Source: Kalaharituber pfeilii
Taxonomy: Eukaryota; Ascomycota; Pezizomycetes; Pezizales; Pezizaceae
NCBI GenBank assembly: GCA_015179045.1
Contig: WHUZ01000009.1
Coordinates: 434,001-498,000 of the forward strand
Reading direction: 5' to 3'
DNA length: 64,000 nt
In this document: positions 55,796-64,000 of the stretch, piece by piece
Position numbering within the stretch: position 1 is the stretch's first letter
Layout of the letters: each line of letters opens with the position of its first letter
Notes under the pieces: model-generated
The model's database searches: none
Seen by the model: only the letters and a program-made list of their open reading frames with translations
Told to the model about the DNA's origin: nothing
Made by a program: the position numbers and the translations under genes

Positions 55796-55897
55796 TTTTT
55801 TTTTTTTTTTTTCAACTAATATTAATAATACTTACATTCAACTGAGCTACTAATTGGCATTACCAAGACGCCTACTGCCGACACCCCCGCCGATCCC
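55796..55897 (-). repeat. Poly-T-headed repeat, copy 1
   Basis: T17 followed by CAACTAATATTAATAATACT and on to GCCGATCCC. The same sequence stands at 56132-56236 in the same orientation. On the minus strand it ends in a poly-A tail, as expected of a retroposed 3' end. Confidence 0.85.
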
Positions 55898-56131
55898 CAG
55901 CAAACTTCAACATACCCGAGCACGGCACCACCAAGGTAGCCGAAACCCTGTGGAAATACTACTACCAAGGGTTCCACTATGGCCTCCAGCAGAGACTCAA
56001 CGCTATCTCCGCACAAACCGTGACTCAAGGGAGTACCCAAGCAACTGAGAGATCTAAGGCCCCAAAAGTCGCTGATCCAACCTCGTTCGATGGTACGAGG
56101 GAAAAGTTTAAGGAGTTCGTTACCCAGCTTG
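55898..56131 (+). pseudogene. Ty3/gypsy gag fragment, second copy
   Basis: FNIPEHGTTKVAETLWKYYY, QGFHYGLQQRLNAISAQTVT and VADPTSFDGTREKFKEFVTQ form one open frame homologous to 16040-16255 (FNIPDHSTTKTAEVLWDYYY). The frame is cut by the second poly-T repeat after TQLV. It is better preserved than the other copy. Confidence 0.82.
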
Positions 56132-56236
56132 TTTTTTTTTTTTTTTTTTTCCAACTAATATTAATAATACTTACATTCAACTGAGCTACTAATTGGCATT
56201 ACCAAGACGCCTACTGCCGACCCCCCCGCCGATCCC
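56132..56236 (-). repeat. Poly-T-headed repeat, copy 2
   Basis: T19 then C and the same 80-odd bases as copy 1 with two or three differences. Downstream the sequence diverges from copy 1 (TCTAATGAGCCTCC). Confidence 0.85.
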
Positions 56237-57008
56237 TCTAATGAGCCTCCTGAAACCTCTGCTGAGGCTGCCGAAGATATAGAGACCTTTGGCCGTGGAA
56301 TGGATGAGGAAGGTTGTAGCAGGGAAATTGATATTGCTGGAGATTTAAAAGAGTGTGGATTTAGGATTGTAAAATAGAGGCTGATTTAAACTTGAATTTA
56401 TAGGAGGGGGTTAGAGCAATTAGTCATAGCAGGGAAAATATTTATATATCCAATGAAGAGCCTGGCGATGATATGGAGTCTATTGCAGAGGGAGGTTTGG
56501 ACACTAACTGAGACCATCAAGACTAAGTCCTCTCGTCGCAGAAATGGTTTTGCAGAGGGTAGTGCAAGACCTGATACCCCATTGTCTGCACTGGCTTATA
56601 GAAGAGGAAGTCGTTAAGATTGAGAACAGGCGATTGCAAGGCTAGTAGGGCAACGTGGGGAGGGGAAAGAGTTAATTATCTGGGATAGTGACTGGACTCA
56701 AAGGACACGGAAAGGCAAACGACCAAACTGGAAGGCAAAGATTGGTAATGCCGATAGCCGTGATCGCGGCTCCTACCATGCTGGCTTATACGTTTTACTT
56801 CTACAGGTGCGGTGGAGTTAGACGTGTTGAGGCAGCAAACACCATTATATTTTTTTTTGGTTGGACTCGGCCTCTGCGATTAGTCGTCAGCGATTAGCCG
56901 TCCCGCCGAGGAGCGGGTGCTCCTTATTATTCGAATTTTCTTCCTGTTGTTCTCCTCTTCTTACTCCACATCTCTCACAACATCATATTGAGCCCGATTC
57001 ACGACAAT
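56237..57008. other. no gene recognised
   Basis: The first 120 bases read as an acidic protein piece (EPPETSAEAAEDIETFGRGM). The remainder has short frames only. Confidence 0.4.
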
Positions 57009-57509
57009 ATGGCTCCCAAAGTCACAATCCCACCGCTTACCTGAGCCTACCAAGCGAAAGGGTAGAGGAGGGCGGGCTGTGGGGGCACAGAATTTTTTCA
57101 TGATAAAAATGCTTTGCTAGATATCATAGAGGTGGAAATGCCATTTGGTGGAGATATGTGGGAGGGAGTAGCTGATATCCATAATGCTACATACGCGAGC
57201 CAGAATGGGAGGCAAGAGAGAGAGGAGGCTTCTTTAAAACGACAATGGGTAGCAATGATTACCCATCCAAAGCCATCAGGTGATCCCAACTGTCCGGAAC
57301 ATATCAAGAGAGCAAAAAGGATCAATCGAGATATCCAGAACGATGTCGGAGTATGGACTATAGATGATTCAGAAAAAAGTCCAGAAGCCAATAATGCAGG
57401 GGCTGAAGACCGTGAAAGCAGCACCACTGGAATGGTCCAAAAGTCCATCACCAATACCAAGAACCCTCCCCTTGACTTCGTCAATTCCTCCCCTCACGGC
57501 AGAGCCTAA
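57009..57509 (+). pseudogene. SANT/Myb-like domain protein remnant
   Basis: A start at 57009 (MAPKVTIPPLT) meets a stop at 57041; after a frame change GRGGRA leads to NFFHDKNALLDIIEVEMPFG, GDMWEGVADIHNATYASQNG, SLKRQWVAMITHPKPSGDPN and CPEHIKRAKRINRDI. The three spaced Trp/aromatic positions and the KPSGDPNCPxHIxRAK phrase fit the SANT-like domain found in proteins linked to PIF/Harbinger and similar elements. The C-terminal part is Ser/Thr/Asn-rich. Frame break at the N-terminus. Confidence 0.6.
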
Positions 57510-57559
57510 TACACAAACTTCCTCTGCCAATACCTCTAGACAAATACCGGCTCCAACTC

Positions 57560-59630
57560 GACGGCATGCGGCATTTGCAAATTATACGGTCTGATCAAGG
57601 CGGTGAATTTGTCAACAAGGAAATCGAAGCTTATTGCATCTCCAAAAGCATTAAACATCAGACAACCGCCGCCTACTCCCCAGAATCTAATGGAATTGCT
57701 GAACGATACAACCTTACATTAGGCCGATCCAGTACTACTAGTTAGCGCAAAAAATATGAAGACTAGTTCCGAGAAGACACGCCACAGAAGCTTATACAAA
57801 GTTTTCATACTCGATGGGACTCTATTTTTGATTCTACTGCATTTCACCCTGGTAGTACATGGGTTGACATTGGTAAAGAAACAGTTTTCCCCAATTGTTC
57901 CAGCGAAAGCTCCACTTCAATTCCCTACATCTACTTGTAGCGACAAAAATGTCTCGAGCACATTCAAAGTTCAAAATGGATGTTCCGCGAGACGGTATGA
58001 AAGTTAATCTATATCCATGGGCACTTTTGAACGATGTTGGGAATATGACATGGGAACTGGGCAAGCGACATCTATTACGCTTCACAGGACTCATTTACTC
58101 CCAGTTCTATTCCTCTACTAAAGAAATCTTCGATGCAGCAAAGACCTATCCATTCGATGATCAAAGTCTTGAGGGCCTCGCTATAGATCCAAGCTTATAT
58201 AAAGAGTGGCAAAGGGAGGCTAAGCATTTTGGCTGTAAATGGAGTCCAAAAAAAGGTCGTCAAACTTATGGATCTGGTAAGTTACGAGTGGCGGAAGGGC
58301 TTGCATCCGCTCTATCAAAATCCTTTAGTATTAGAGAGGAGCATCACTTAACTATGGACCTACTACTTCAAATGGGCAAGCGCATGGAGGCCCGTGGTTT
58401 GATTAACCAGCCTCTTGTCTGTCCTACGCACCATACATCACCGCACCGACACCCACCATTTCTTGCCATACCAACTCACATTGTCATTGAGTATCTCTGA
58501 GCAAATATTAATAAGTTTTGCATTCGGGTTTGAATATTCCCTAGTCAAAGATGGAGGAAAGACAATTTCACCTGCGGCAGGCCAAATGGCATTGATGTTT
58601 CTACAGTTTTTGCGAGCATCTTATCGTGGATTTCCATGGAAGCATACTTCTGAAATGTGGATTAATACAGGCCAGCCTAAGAATAACGAACCTCCGAGAC
58701 ATGGTATGGGTTTACAACATACGCTTTCTCATTATGGAAATGGCTTCTTGCAACAATACAAATTGCCTGGGGTATATGGCAATTTACACCAGATGTGAAG
58801 GATCGTATCTTTTTCAGTGTCGCTCGATTTGCCAAGTCGTATTCCAGAGCATATAAGAAAGTTACTAATGCGATGGAGTTTGACGCACATGGTTATGAGC
58901 TATGCACCTGACTGGCAACTGAGTTAGCCAAGCATTCAATGACAAAAAAGCTTTATCGGACGCTTCAAATTATCTGGAAGTGGATGTACGAGCATTTCGT
59001 TTGGGAATTCCAAAAACAGATTTTGGAAGCATGCAAAGATGATATAAACCTTACATTAGTATCCATGGTACGACCAGCACTGGCAGATAATCCACCAAGT
59101 CTATGGGCAGAAGCCTTGAACTGGGCCTGCTATGTCAAAAATGGAGTTCCTCATTCGGCGGCTGGGAAATCTCCGTTTGAGCTTATATTTAACAAAAAAC
59201 CAACCATCTCCCGTCTCTGCCCCTTCGCATGTCGCGAGTCTATGTTCACATACTTGAGGAGAAGCGACCCGCTGGATCCAAACTAGATGCACGAAGCTGG
59301 GAAGGCAAACTAGTTAGATACTCGGACTCCCCCCTTCTATTCCAAGTCTACAATCCTGCAAGAAAAACCGTGGAAGTGGTGCGATATGTTAAATTCCCTC
59401 CAGTATCATACTCATATCTTGACATCCATCATGCACCTACCACCCAAACATCCACAACACCTCAGCATACTACTACGTTTTCCGAATCCCAGCAAGTTAC
59501 TGAAGTTATCGAAACTCAACAATCCTCCGATCAAGCAACATCAGAATCGTCAAGCAGTCAAGCGGACTTCAAATGCAAAGGAAATCAAGACTGCTATCAT
59601 GACCTCTTTAGAAGAGCAGCCGGCACGAGA
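57560..59630 (+). pseudogene. Ty1/copia integrase fragment split by a 1.3-kb insertion
   Basis: The left piece (57560-57722) reads IIRSDQGGEFVNKEIEAYCI and KSIKHQTTAAYSPESNGIAE, the integrase core. The right piece (59047-59630) reads VRPALADNPPSLWAEALNWA, VKNGVPHSAAGKSPFELIFN and, after a 2-base shift near 59236, LDARSWEGKLVRYSDSPLLF and VEVVRYVKF. The frame runs from left to right piece without a break if the insertion and one copy of the 13-bp repeat are ignored. The catalytic Asp (SDQGGEF) and Glu (SNGIAE region) neighbourhoods are recognisable. Confidence 0.85.
57723..59046 (+). mobile_element. 1324-bp inserted gene fragment flanked by 13-bp direct repeats
   Basis: AACCTTACATTAG stands at 57710-57722 and again at 59047-59059. 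The inserted DNA has three coding-like frames in succession: 57949-58480 (FTGLIYSQFYSSTKEIFDAA, KTYPFDDQSLEGLAIDPSLY, SFSIREEHHLTMDLLLQMGK), 58470-58798 (AGQMALMFLQFLRASYRGFP, GMGLQHTLSHYGNGFLQQYK) and 58770-59030 (FTPDVKDRIFFSVARFAKSY, YRTLQIIWKWMYEHFVWEF). These look like one protein broken by frameshifts. I do not recognise the family. No poly-A tail or terminal inverted repeat is visible. Confidence 0.75.
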
Positions 59631-59699
59631 TGAAGCTCGGGGATTACAATATATGCTACAACTGCAGATTGTGAATCTCCAGAACAAGCTACATCGCAA

Positions 59700-60138
59700 A
59701 GATAACAAAATTATGATTGTTTATAAGGGAAAATCAGGGCATTTGGATGGGTGGTATAAGTATCTGAATGAAGGAGACCCTGATACTGTTTTCGCATATT
59801 CAGATGAAAGGTGGACAAATCGAATCTTGAGTGCAGCATACCTGTAGTTATGTTTTGAACCACATACCTCTTTCCGAACACTTCCACGTCAACATCGATT
59901 ACTTGTCGTTGATGGTCACAACTCTCACTTTAGTTGGGAATTTCTCTATTATTGTATACAGCATGATATCATTGTGTTCTGCCTTCCACCTCATACTACA
60001 CATCTCTTGCAGCCATTAGACATTGGACTTTTCGGACCCCTTCAGCATTATTATGTTCGTGGTGTACAACAGGCTATGCGAACTGGACGTGAAGCTATTA
60101 GCAAACGAAACTTTCTACCATATGTCCTAAGATTGATT
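59700..60138 (+). pseudogene. Fot/pogo transposase C-terminal core fragment
   Basis: GKSGHLDGWYKYLNEGDPDT and AYSDERWTNRI, then after a shift near 59847 LVVDGHNSHFSWEFLYYCIQ, HDIIVFCLPPHTTHLLQPLD and IGLFGPLQHYYVRGVQQAM. It carries the second (VVDGH) and third (LQPLD) catalytic Asp positions. The N-terminal HTH and first Asp are absent. It ends at 60138 where the LINE begins. Confidence 0.85.
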
Positions 60139-61144
60139 TAGATTAGACTCGGCCTGGGTAGAGAAGAGAGGAGGGGGTTGGGTAACCACCACGCACCCGA
60201 CGTTCGAGGTGAAATCGGAGGTGGGGGAGGGGACACGGGTGGTGATGTATGTGATACGGGGAAAAATGGATCAAGTGGAAGTGAGGAAAGAAGAGAGGAA
60301 CTGGGTCTGGGTGTCAGTTGGAGGAAGAAGGGTCGGGGGAGTGTACGTCCAACCGAGCTAGAAGAAAGAAGAAACAGAGGGAATGCTGGCCAGGGAATGC
60401 TGGCGGAGATTGCAAAAGAATGGGACGGAAAGGAAGGGGTGATAATGGGGGACTAGAACACTCACCACGAAATGTAGGGGGGCGAAGGGACACACAACAA
60501 CGCGAGGGGTACACTTTTGAAGGAGTCCTTCGAAGCGGAAGGGTGGGATCTGAGAAGTGAGAGAGGGACGAGGACGTGGAGGAGAGAACGCAGCGGACGA
60601 GTCCAAGAGTCAACGATCGACTTGTGCTGGACGAAGGGCATGAGCGAGCAGGAGTGGAAAGGGTACGAGTCAACGTTCACCTATCAGACCACGCAGCAGT
60701 AGGGGGAGGGTGGGAAGGACCAGAAGAATGCACAGCGGCCAAGAGGAGGAGGATTAACTTCGAGGAAGTAGAGGAGTTGATAGAGGAGATGGAGAAATGG
60801 GACGCCGAGAAGGAGGAATGGCTGGATCGGCTACTTCGCGAGACGCCGTACAAGAAACTCTTGAGTTTTAAGGAGAGGTATAGCCAGGAGACGAGGATAT
60901 GCAGAAGAAGCAAGAAATGGTGGTCGAAGAAACTGACAGACTTAAGAAAGTCGGCGACAGCGGAAGGAAGAGGGGGGACGGGTCAAGGAGCAAAGGGGAT
61001 GGACCCGGAATGGTACCGAAGGTGGAGAGAGGCGAAGAGGACCCTCAAGGCAAACATCAAGAAGGAGAAGGAGGCGTGCTGGAGGGCCTTCGCAGAAGAG
61101 ATGAGGGAAAAGGACCCATGGGCAGTGGCGAGGATCGACGGCTT

Positions 61145-61413
61145 TATCCTCATCTTGATGAGTGTACAATGGCCAACAGGGCAGCCTTAGAAGCTAGGTC
61201 CACTCAATACAGTAGGTTAATTCAAAACCAGAACCTCAAATCGGTAGTCATAGACATGATGAAGGATCAGCAGGATTTGATTGATGAAGTTTTACTAGAA
61301 TGTACGCCTGACTGCTATGCGATGCTACCTCGCCTTAGAGCTGAGTGGGAGGCCGAAGTGAGAAAGAAGGGGCAGAAAAACACAAATAGAAGAGTATAGG
61401 CATGAAATAGTCA

Positions 61414-61444
<31 letters not shown>

Positions 61445-61622
61445 CATTACTCACAGAAATAGTCATACGAGCTTTTTCATTTAGCATGGATTGATAATTT
61501 TGTATTAGCTCCGTACATGTTAAGTTACTGGGGTTTTGCTTCGAAGGTGCTATTGTGCGTTACCTGACATATCATGGAAACATACTTCATTTTTGCTGAG
61601 CCCTCACTTGCTATGATAGTGA
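61145..61622 (+). other. Foreign segment inside the LINE linker
   Basis: Interrupts the LINE between VARID and GRLHGDGGEA. It carries an open frame piece (EARSTQYSRLIQNQNLKSVV, EVLLECTPDCYAMLPRLRAE) of unknown family, the poly-T insertion below, and AT-rich sequence. No target duplication could be found at its borders. Confidence 0.6.
61417..61455 (-). mobile_element. 39-bp poly-A retro-insertion with 13-bp target duplication
   Basis: T28 plus CATTACTCACA is bracketed by perfect direct repeats GAAATAGTCATAC (61404-61416 and 61456-61468). On the minus strand this is TGTGAGTAATG followed by A28: an extremely 5'-truncated retrotransposed 3' end. Confidence 0.88.
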
Positions 61623-63119
61623 ATGTTGATGGGGAGATTGCACGGGGACGGTGGGGAAGCTCTGGAGGACGACCGTGCAAAGTGCCAAGCACTGGTGCAG
61701 AGGAACTTCGGGTGGAACGAGGAGGCGGAAGTAGGAGAGGTCAGAGAGAGACAAGGACGAGGATATACGAGGAAGGATTTGAGAGACAGGTTGCAGGAGG
61801 TACTAAAGGGGACAAGCAACATGTCCGCCCTGCGACCCGACGGCATCTCATACAAGCTCATCAAGCTGGTGATGAGGACACCGCTGGGGACACTGGTGAT
61901 GGATCAGATTGCAAGGGAAATGGAAGCGGGAAAAACACCGGAGGAGTGGCAATTGAGCAAGGTCGTGATGATCCCGAAGCCGGGGAAGGACAAAACCCAG
62001 GCGAAGGGGTAGCGACTCATCAACCTCATCAATTGCGTGGCAAAATTGGGGGAGAAGGTGGTGGTGAATGCACTTCAGAACGCAGACTCTCTCTTCCACC
62101 GGCACCAATTTAGGGGTCGCAAAGGGAACACAGCTGAAGCGATGATACGAGCGGTCACGAAGACACAGAGGTGTTTAGCACGGGGGGGGATCGCTGTGGA
62201 GCCTGGATGATGTACGGGGGGCTTCAACAACATAAGGGGAAAGGAGGTGTTGGAAAGGATCCGAAGGGACACGAAGGCGGCGAGATAGGGGGGGTGGTTA
62301 AGGAGTTTCTTCAGAGAAAGGAGATTCACCGTAGAATGGGATGGGAAAGTGCGGGGAGAAGGGAGGGCGAACGTAGGGGTACCCCAAGGATCTCCACTGT
62401 TGCTGGTCATATTCCTCATATGGCTGGCGCCCACATTGGGGAAGCTGGAGAGAACCTTGAAGGCACAGATCCCGGAGGTGGAGTGCGAGGTCCCGTCATA
62501 TGTAGATGACATCAACATAACAGTATGGGACTGGGAGGGGGTGAAGGATCAGGAGAGACTGAGGGTGAAAGTACGGAACATCGTGAGTAGGATTGCGGAG
62601 GAACAAGGCGTACCCCTGGAACCGGCGAAACACGAGAACATCGTGTTTGGGCGGGAAATGAGGAGAAGACGAGAAGTGGAAAAGGTGAAGTGGTTGGGAG
62701 TGATTTTTGATTCGACACTCAGCTTCGACTTGGAAGGCGAGGATAGAGAAGGCGAGGAAACTCACAGGGGTAATGATAGGGCTAGGGGCAGGCCAGTGGG
62801 GAATGAGCCCAAGGAGCTGGTGACAGCTCTACACGGGGATGATCAGGGCCGTGATGATGTGGGGGGCGGAAATTGGATGGCGTGGACAGAAGGAGTGGCG
62901 AAAAGAGATGAAAAAGATCCAGTACCAGGTACTGAGAAAAGCCACTGGAGCAGTGCACGGAGCGGTGAGGGAGAAAGTCAACCGGATCGCTGGAGTGGAA
63001 TCCGTGGAAGTAGCATTGGATACAGCGCAGGCGTGCTTCGTCGCGCGAAGCACGGAGGACTCAGAGCAAGTTGAGCATGGACTACAGTCGTATTGTAATA
63101 ACGAGCAATTCGATCATGT

Positions 63120-63890
63120 TTCGGAACGTCGCCAAATATCATGTTTCCAAATTCCTTGTATATATCGTCTCCCTAGTCCCGCCAAATATTCTCATAGACA
63201 TTTCGAATTTTTGATTGATTCCAGCGACTCTTAACTCGTAATTGATGTAATTGACAGTCAAACTTCCAATAAAAACCTGCCGGTATTCAGGTTCCATTAA
63301 CTGGAAGTGGAGCTCTTAGTTTTCCAAAAGGATCCTTTGAATTTCTCGCATCCCCCCATTCAGCAGCTTTGTCTTGCAGAGGTAATTTGAGCATTTGTCC
63401 TGAAAAAAAAAAGCTCAACACATTCTTGCCTACTCCGAGACCATCTAAAGTCCCGGTTTTTCAAAGGAGTTTGAAATATTGTTATGCGGACGATTCTCCT
63501 CTCCCTGGGAAATGCAACTGTCTGCAATCACGAAATATATGGATGAGGAGTATTATTACGCTTTTGATAAAGCTCAGTTGCAGCAGCTGCATCATGCCAA
63601 CTCCCGGGAACATTTAAGGTATAATGAATAATTGTTCCTTGAGGCGAGAAGCAGAAAATATTCAAAGTAAAGTGTGCAGATGACCATCTATTATAGTATG
63701 CATTCTGAATATCATGCTTGCTTGCCGAAGTCATAGGTAAATGAACATTTAGATATCCAAGTGCATACCGAACGTGAGGGTATTTTTGTCATATTAGTGT
63801 CGCAAAGTAGCCTCACTTAGACTCCAAATTTTGTCCACGATATATATGCTTCCTTCTGCTTGTGTAGGATATTCAAAAGAACCACCAATC
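63120..63890 (-). pseudogene. PIF/Harbinger transposase relic
   Basis: On the minus strand from about 63760: HDIQNAYYNRWSSAHFTLNI, FCFSPQGTIIHYTLNVPGSW, HDAAAATELYQKR, which is the DDE_Tnp_4 segment with the second catalytic Asp (PGSWHD). Further down (63400-63150), out of frame, GCEKFKGSFWKTK and ESIKNSKCL fit the GMRALQGSFGRLR and NQIRNVY blocks of the same family. Stops and shifts throughout. This is a different lineage from the Harbinger piece at 25963. Confidence 0.72.
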
Positions 63891-64000
63891 TACATCGCTA
63901 TCGGGTCAAGCCAGCTGGAAATCGTCAAACAATGGGCTGGGGTAGGAAAGGCGAGAGAGGATGATTACCCTCATAACGTGGGTTAGCGGTGAAGCAAGAT
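63891..64000. other. no gene recognised
   Basis: The end of the window. Nothing assignable. Confidence 0.4.

Larger units (their letters stand above)
60139..63075 (+). mobile_element. Tad1-like LINE ORF2 remnant (endonuclease, RT)
   Basis: Order: endonuclease region (VVMYVIRGKMDQVEVRKEER from about 60235, ending HLSDHAAVGGGWEG at about 60690), linker (WYRRWREAKRTLKANIKKEK, DPWAVARID), then RT: SALRPDGISYKLIKLVMRTP, WQLSKVVMIPKPGKDKTQAK, RLINLINCVAKLGEKVVVNA, GVPQGSPLLLVIFLIWLAP and SYVDDINITVWDWEGV. The catalytic box is YVDD. There are stops or shifts at about 62010, 62210 and 62760, and the linker is interrupted at 61145-61622. Purine-rich composition (many GGA/GAG codons) sets it apart from its neighbours. 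The C-terminal part past 63000 is lost. Confidence 0.85.

Noticed and set aside
60314..61169. Minus-strand Ser/Pro/Leu-rich frames opposite the LINE
   Set aside because: They arise from the purine-rich bias of the LINE coding strand.
1..64000. tRNA or rRNA genes
   Set aside because: I scanned by eye for cloverleaf box A/B patterns and conserved rRNA segments and found nothing convincing. tRNAscan-SE and a covariance-model search would settle it.

Overview
This window is chromosomal DNA from a filamentous ascomycete fungus (Pezizomycotina). The evidence is introns of about 50-60 nt with GTAAGT/GTAGGC donors and TAG acceptors, HeLo-like/NB-ARC/TPR NOD-like receptors, fungal-type ATP-grasp and MBL-like genes, and a mix of Fot/pogo, Tc1/mariner, PIF/Harbinger, Ty1/copia, Ty3/gypsy and Tad-like LINE sequences. 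I cannot name the species.

Layout. 0-11 kb is a conventional gene region: a decayed N-terminal-domain plus ankyrin gene (387-1963), a DJ-1/PfpI-like gene (2763-3470, minus), a TA-flanked MITE (4913-5364), an MBL-fold-like gene (5474-6658) and a large ATP-grasp gene (8794-10719). 11-28.8 kb is a transposon graveyard of gypsy, copia, LINE and Harbinger pieces joined as mosaics. In it sits one young Tc1/mariner element (16447-19549) with a readable four-exon DD34E transposase, inserted in a copia RNase H whose frame is continuous on both sides of it.

28.8-55 kb is the centre of interest. A unit holding one NLR gene (HeLo-like domain, NB-ARC, 42-aa TPR repeats; minus strand) occurs three times: A (29885-33130), B (39209-42447) and C (50488-53862). 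A and C are open. B carries a single-base frameshift in its TPR array. A and B share a deleted copia element on their 3' side; C does not. C has exactly one 126-bp TPR unit more than A. B holds a 773-bp MITE whose empty site is preserved in C. Unit borders carry a recurrent terminal motif (33441-33471, 44025 onward, up to 49373, and a diverged copy at 55041-55077) with transposon or Helitron-like 3' end features. Between B and C lies a 5.3-kb island with a near-perfect inverted repeat (two arms of about 730 bp) and a 17-unit, 57-bp tandem array with an alternating two-type pattern.

55-64 kb is again mobile-element debris: gypsy gag between two identical poly-T-headed repeats, a SANT-like gene remnant, a copia integrase split by a 1.3-kb gene fragment with 13-bp direct repeats, a Fot/pogo fragment, a Tad-like LINE (60.1-63.1 kb) that is itself interrupted by a segment holding a tiny poly-A retro-insertion, and a Harbinger transposase relic on the minus strand.

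How it fits together: the NLR genes probably act in non-self recognition or programmed cell death. The repeats around them give a plausible substrate for segmental duplication, and the near-identical TPR units explain repeat-number change. Most mobile sequences are broken by stops and frameshifts; the Tc1/mariner element is the best candidate for recent activity.
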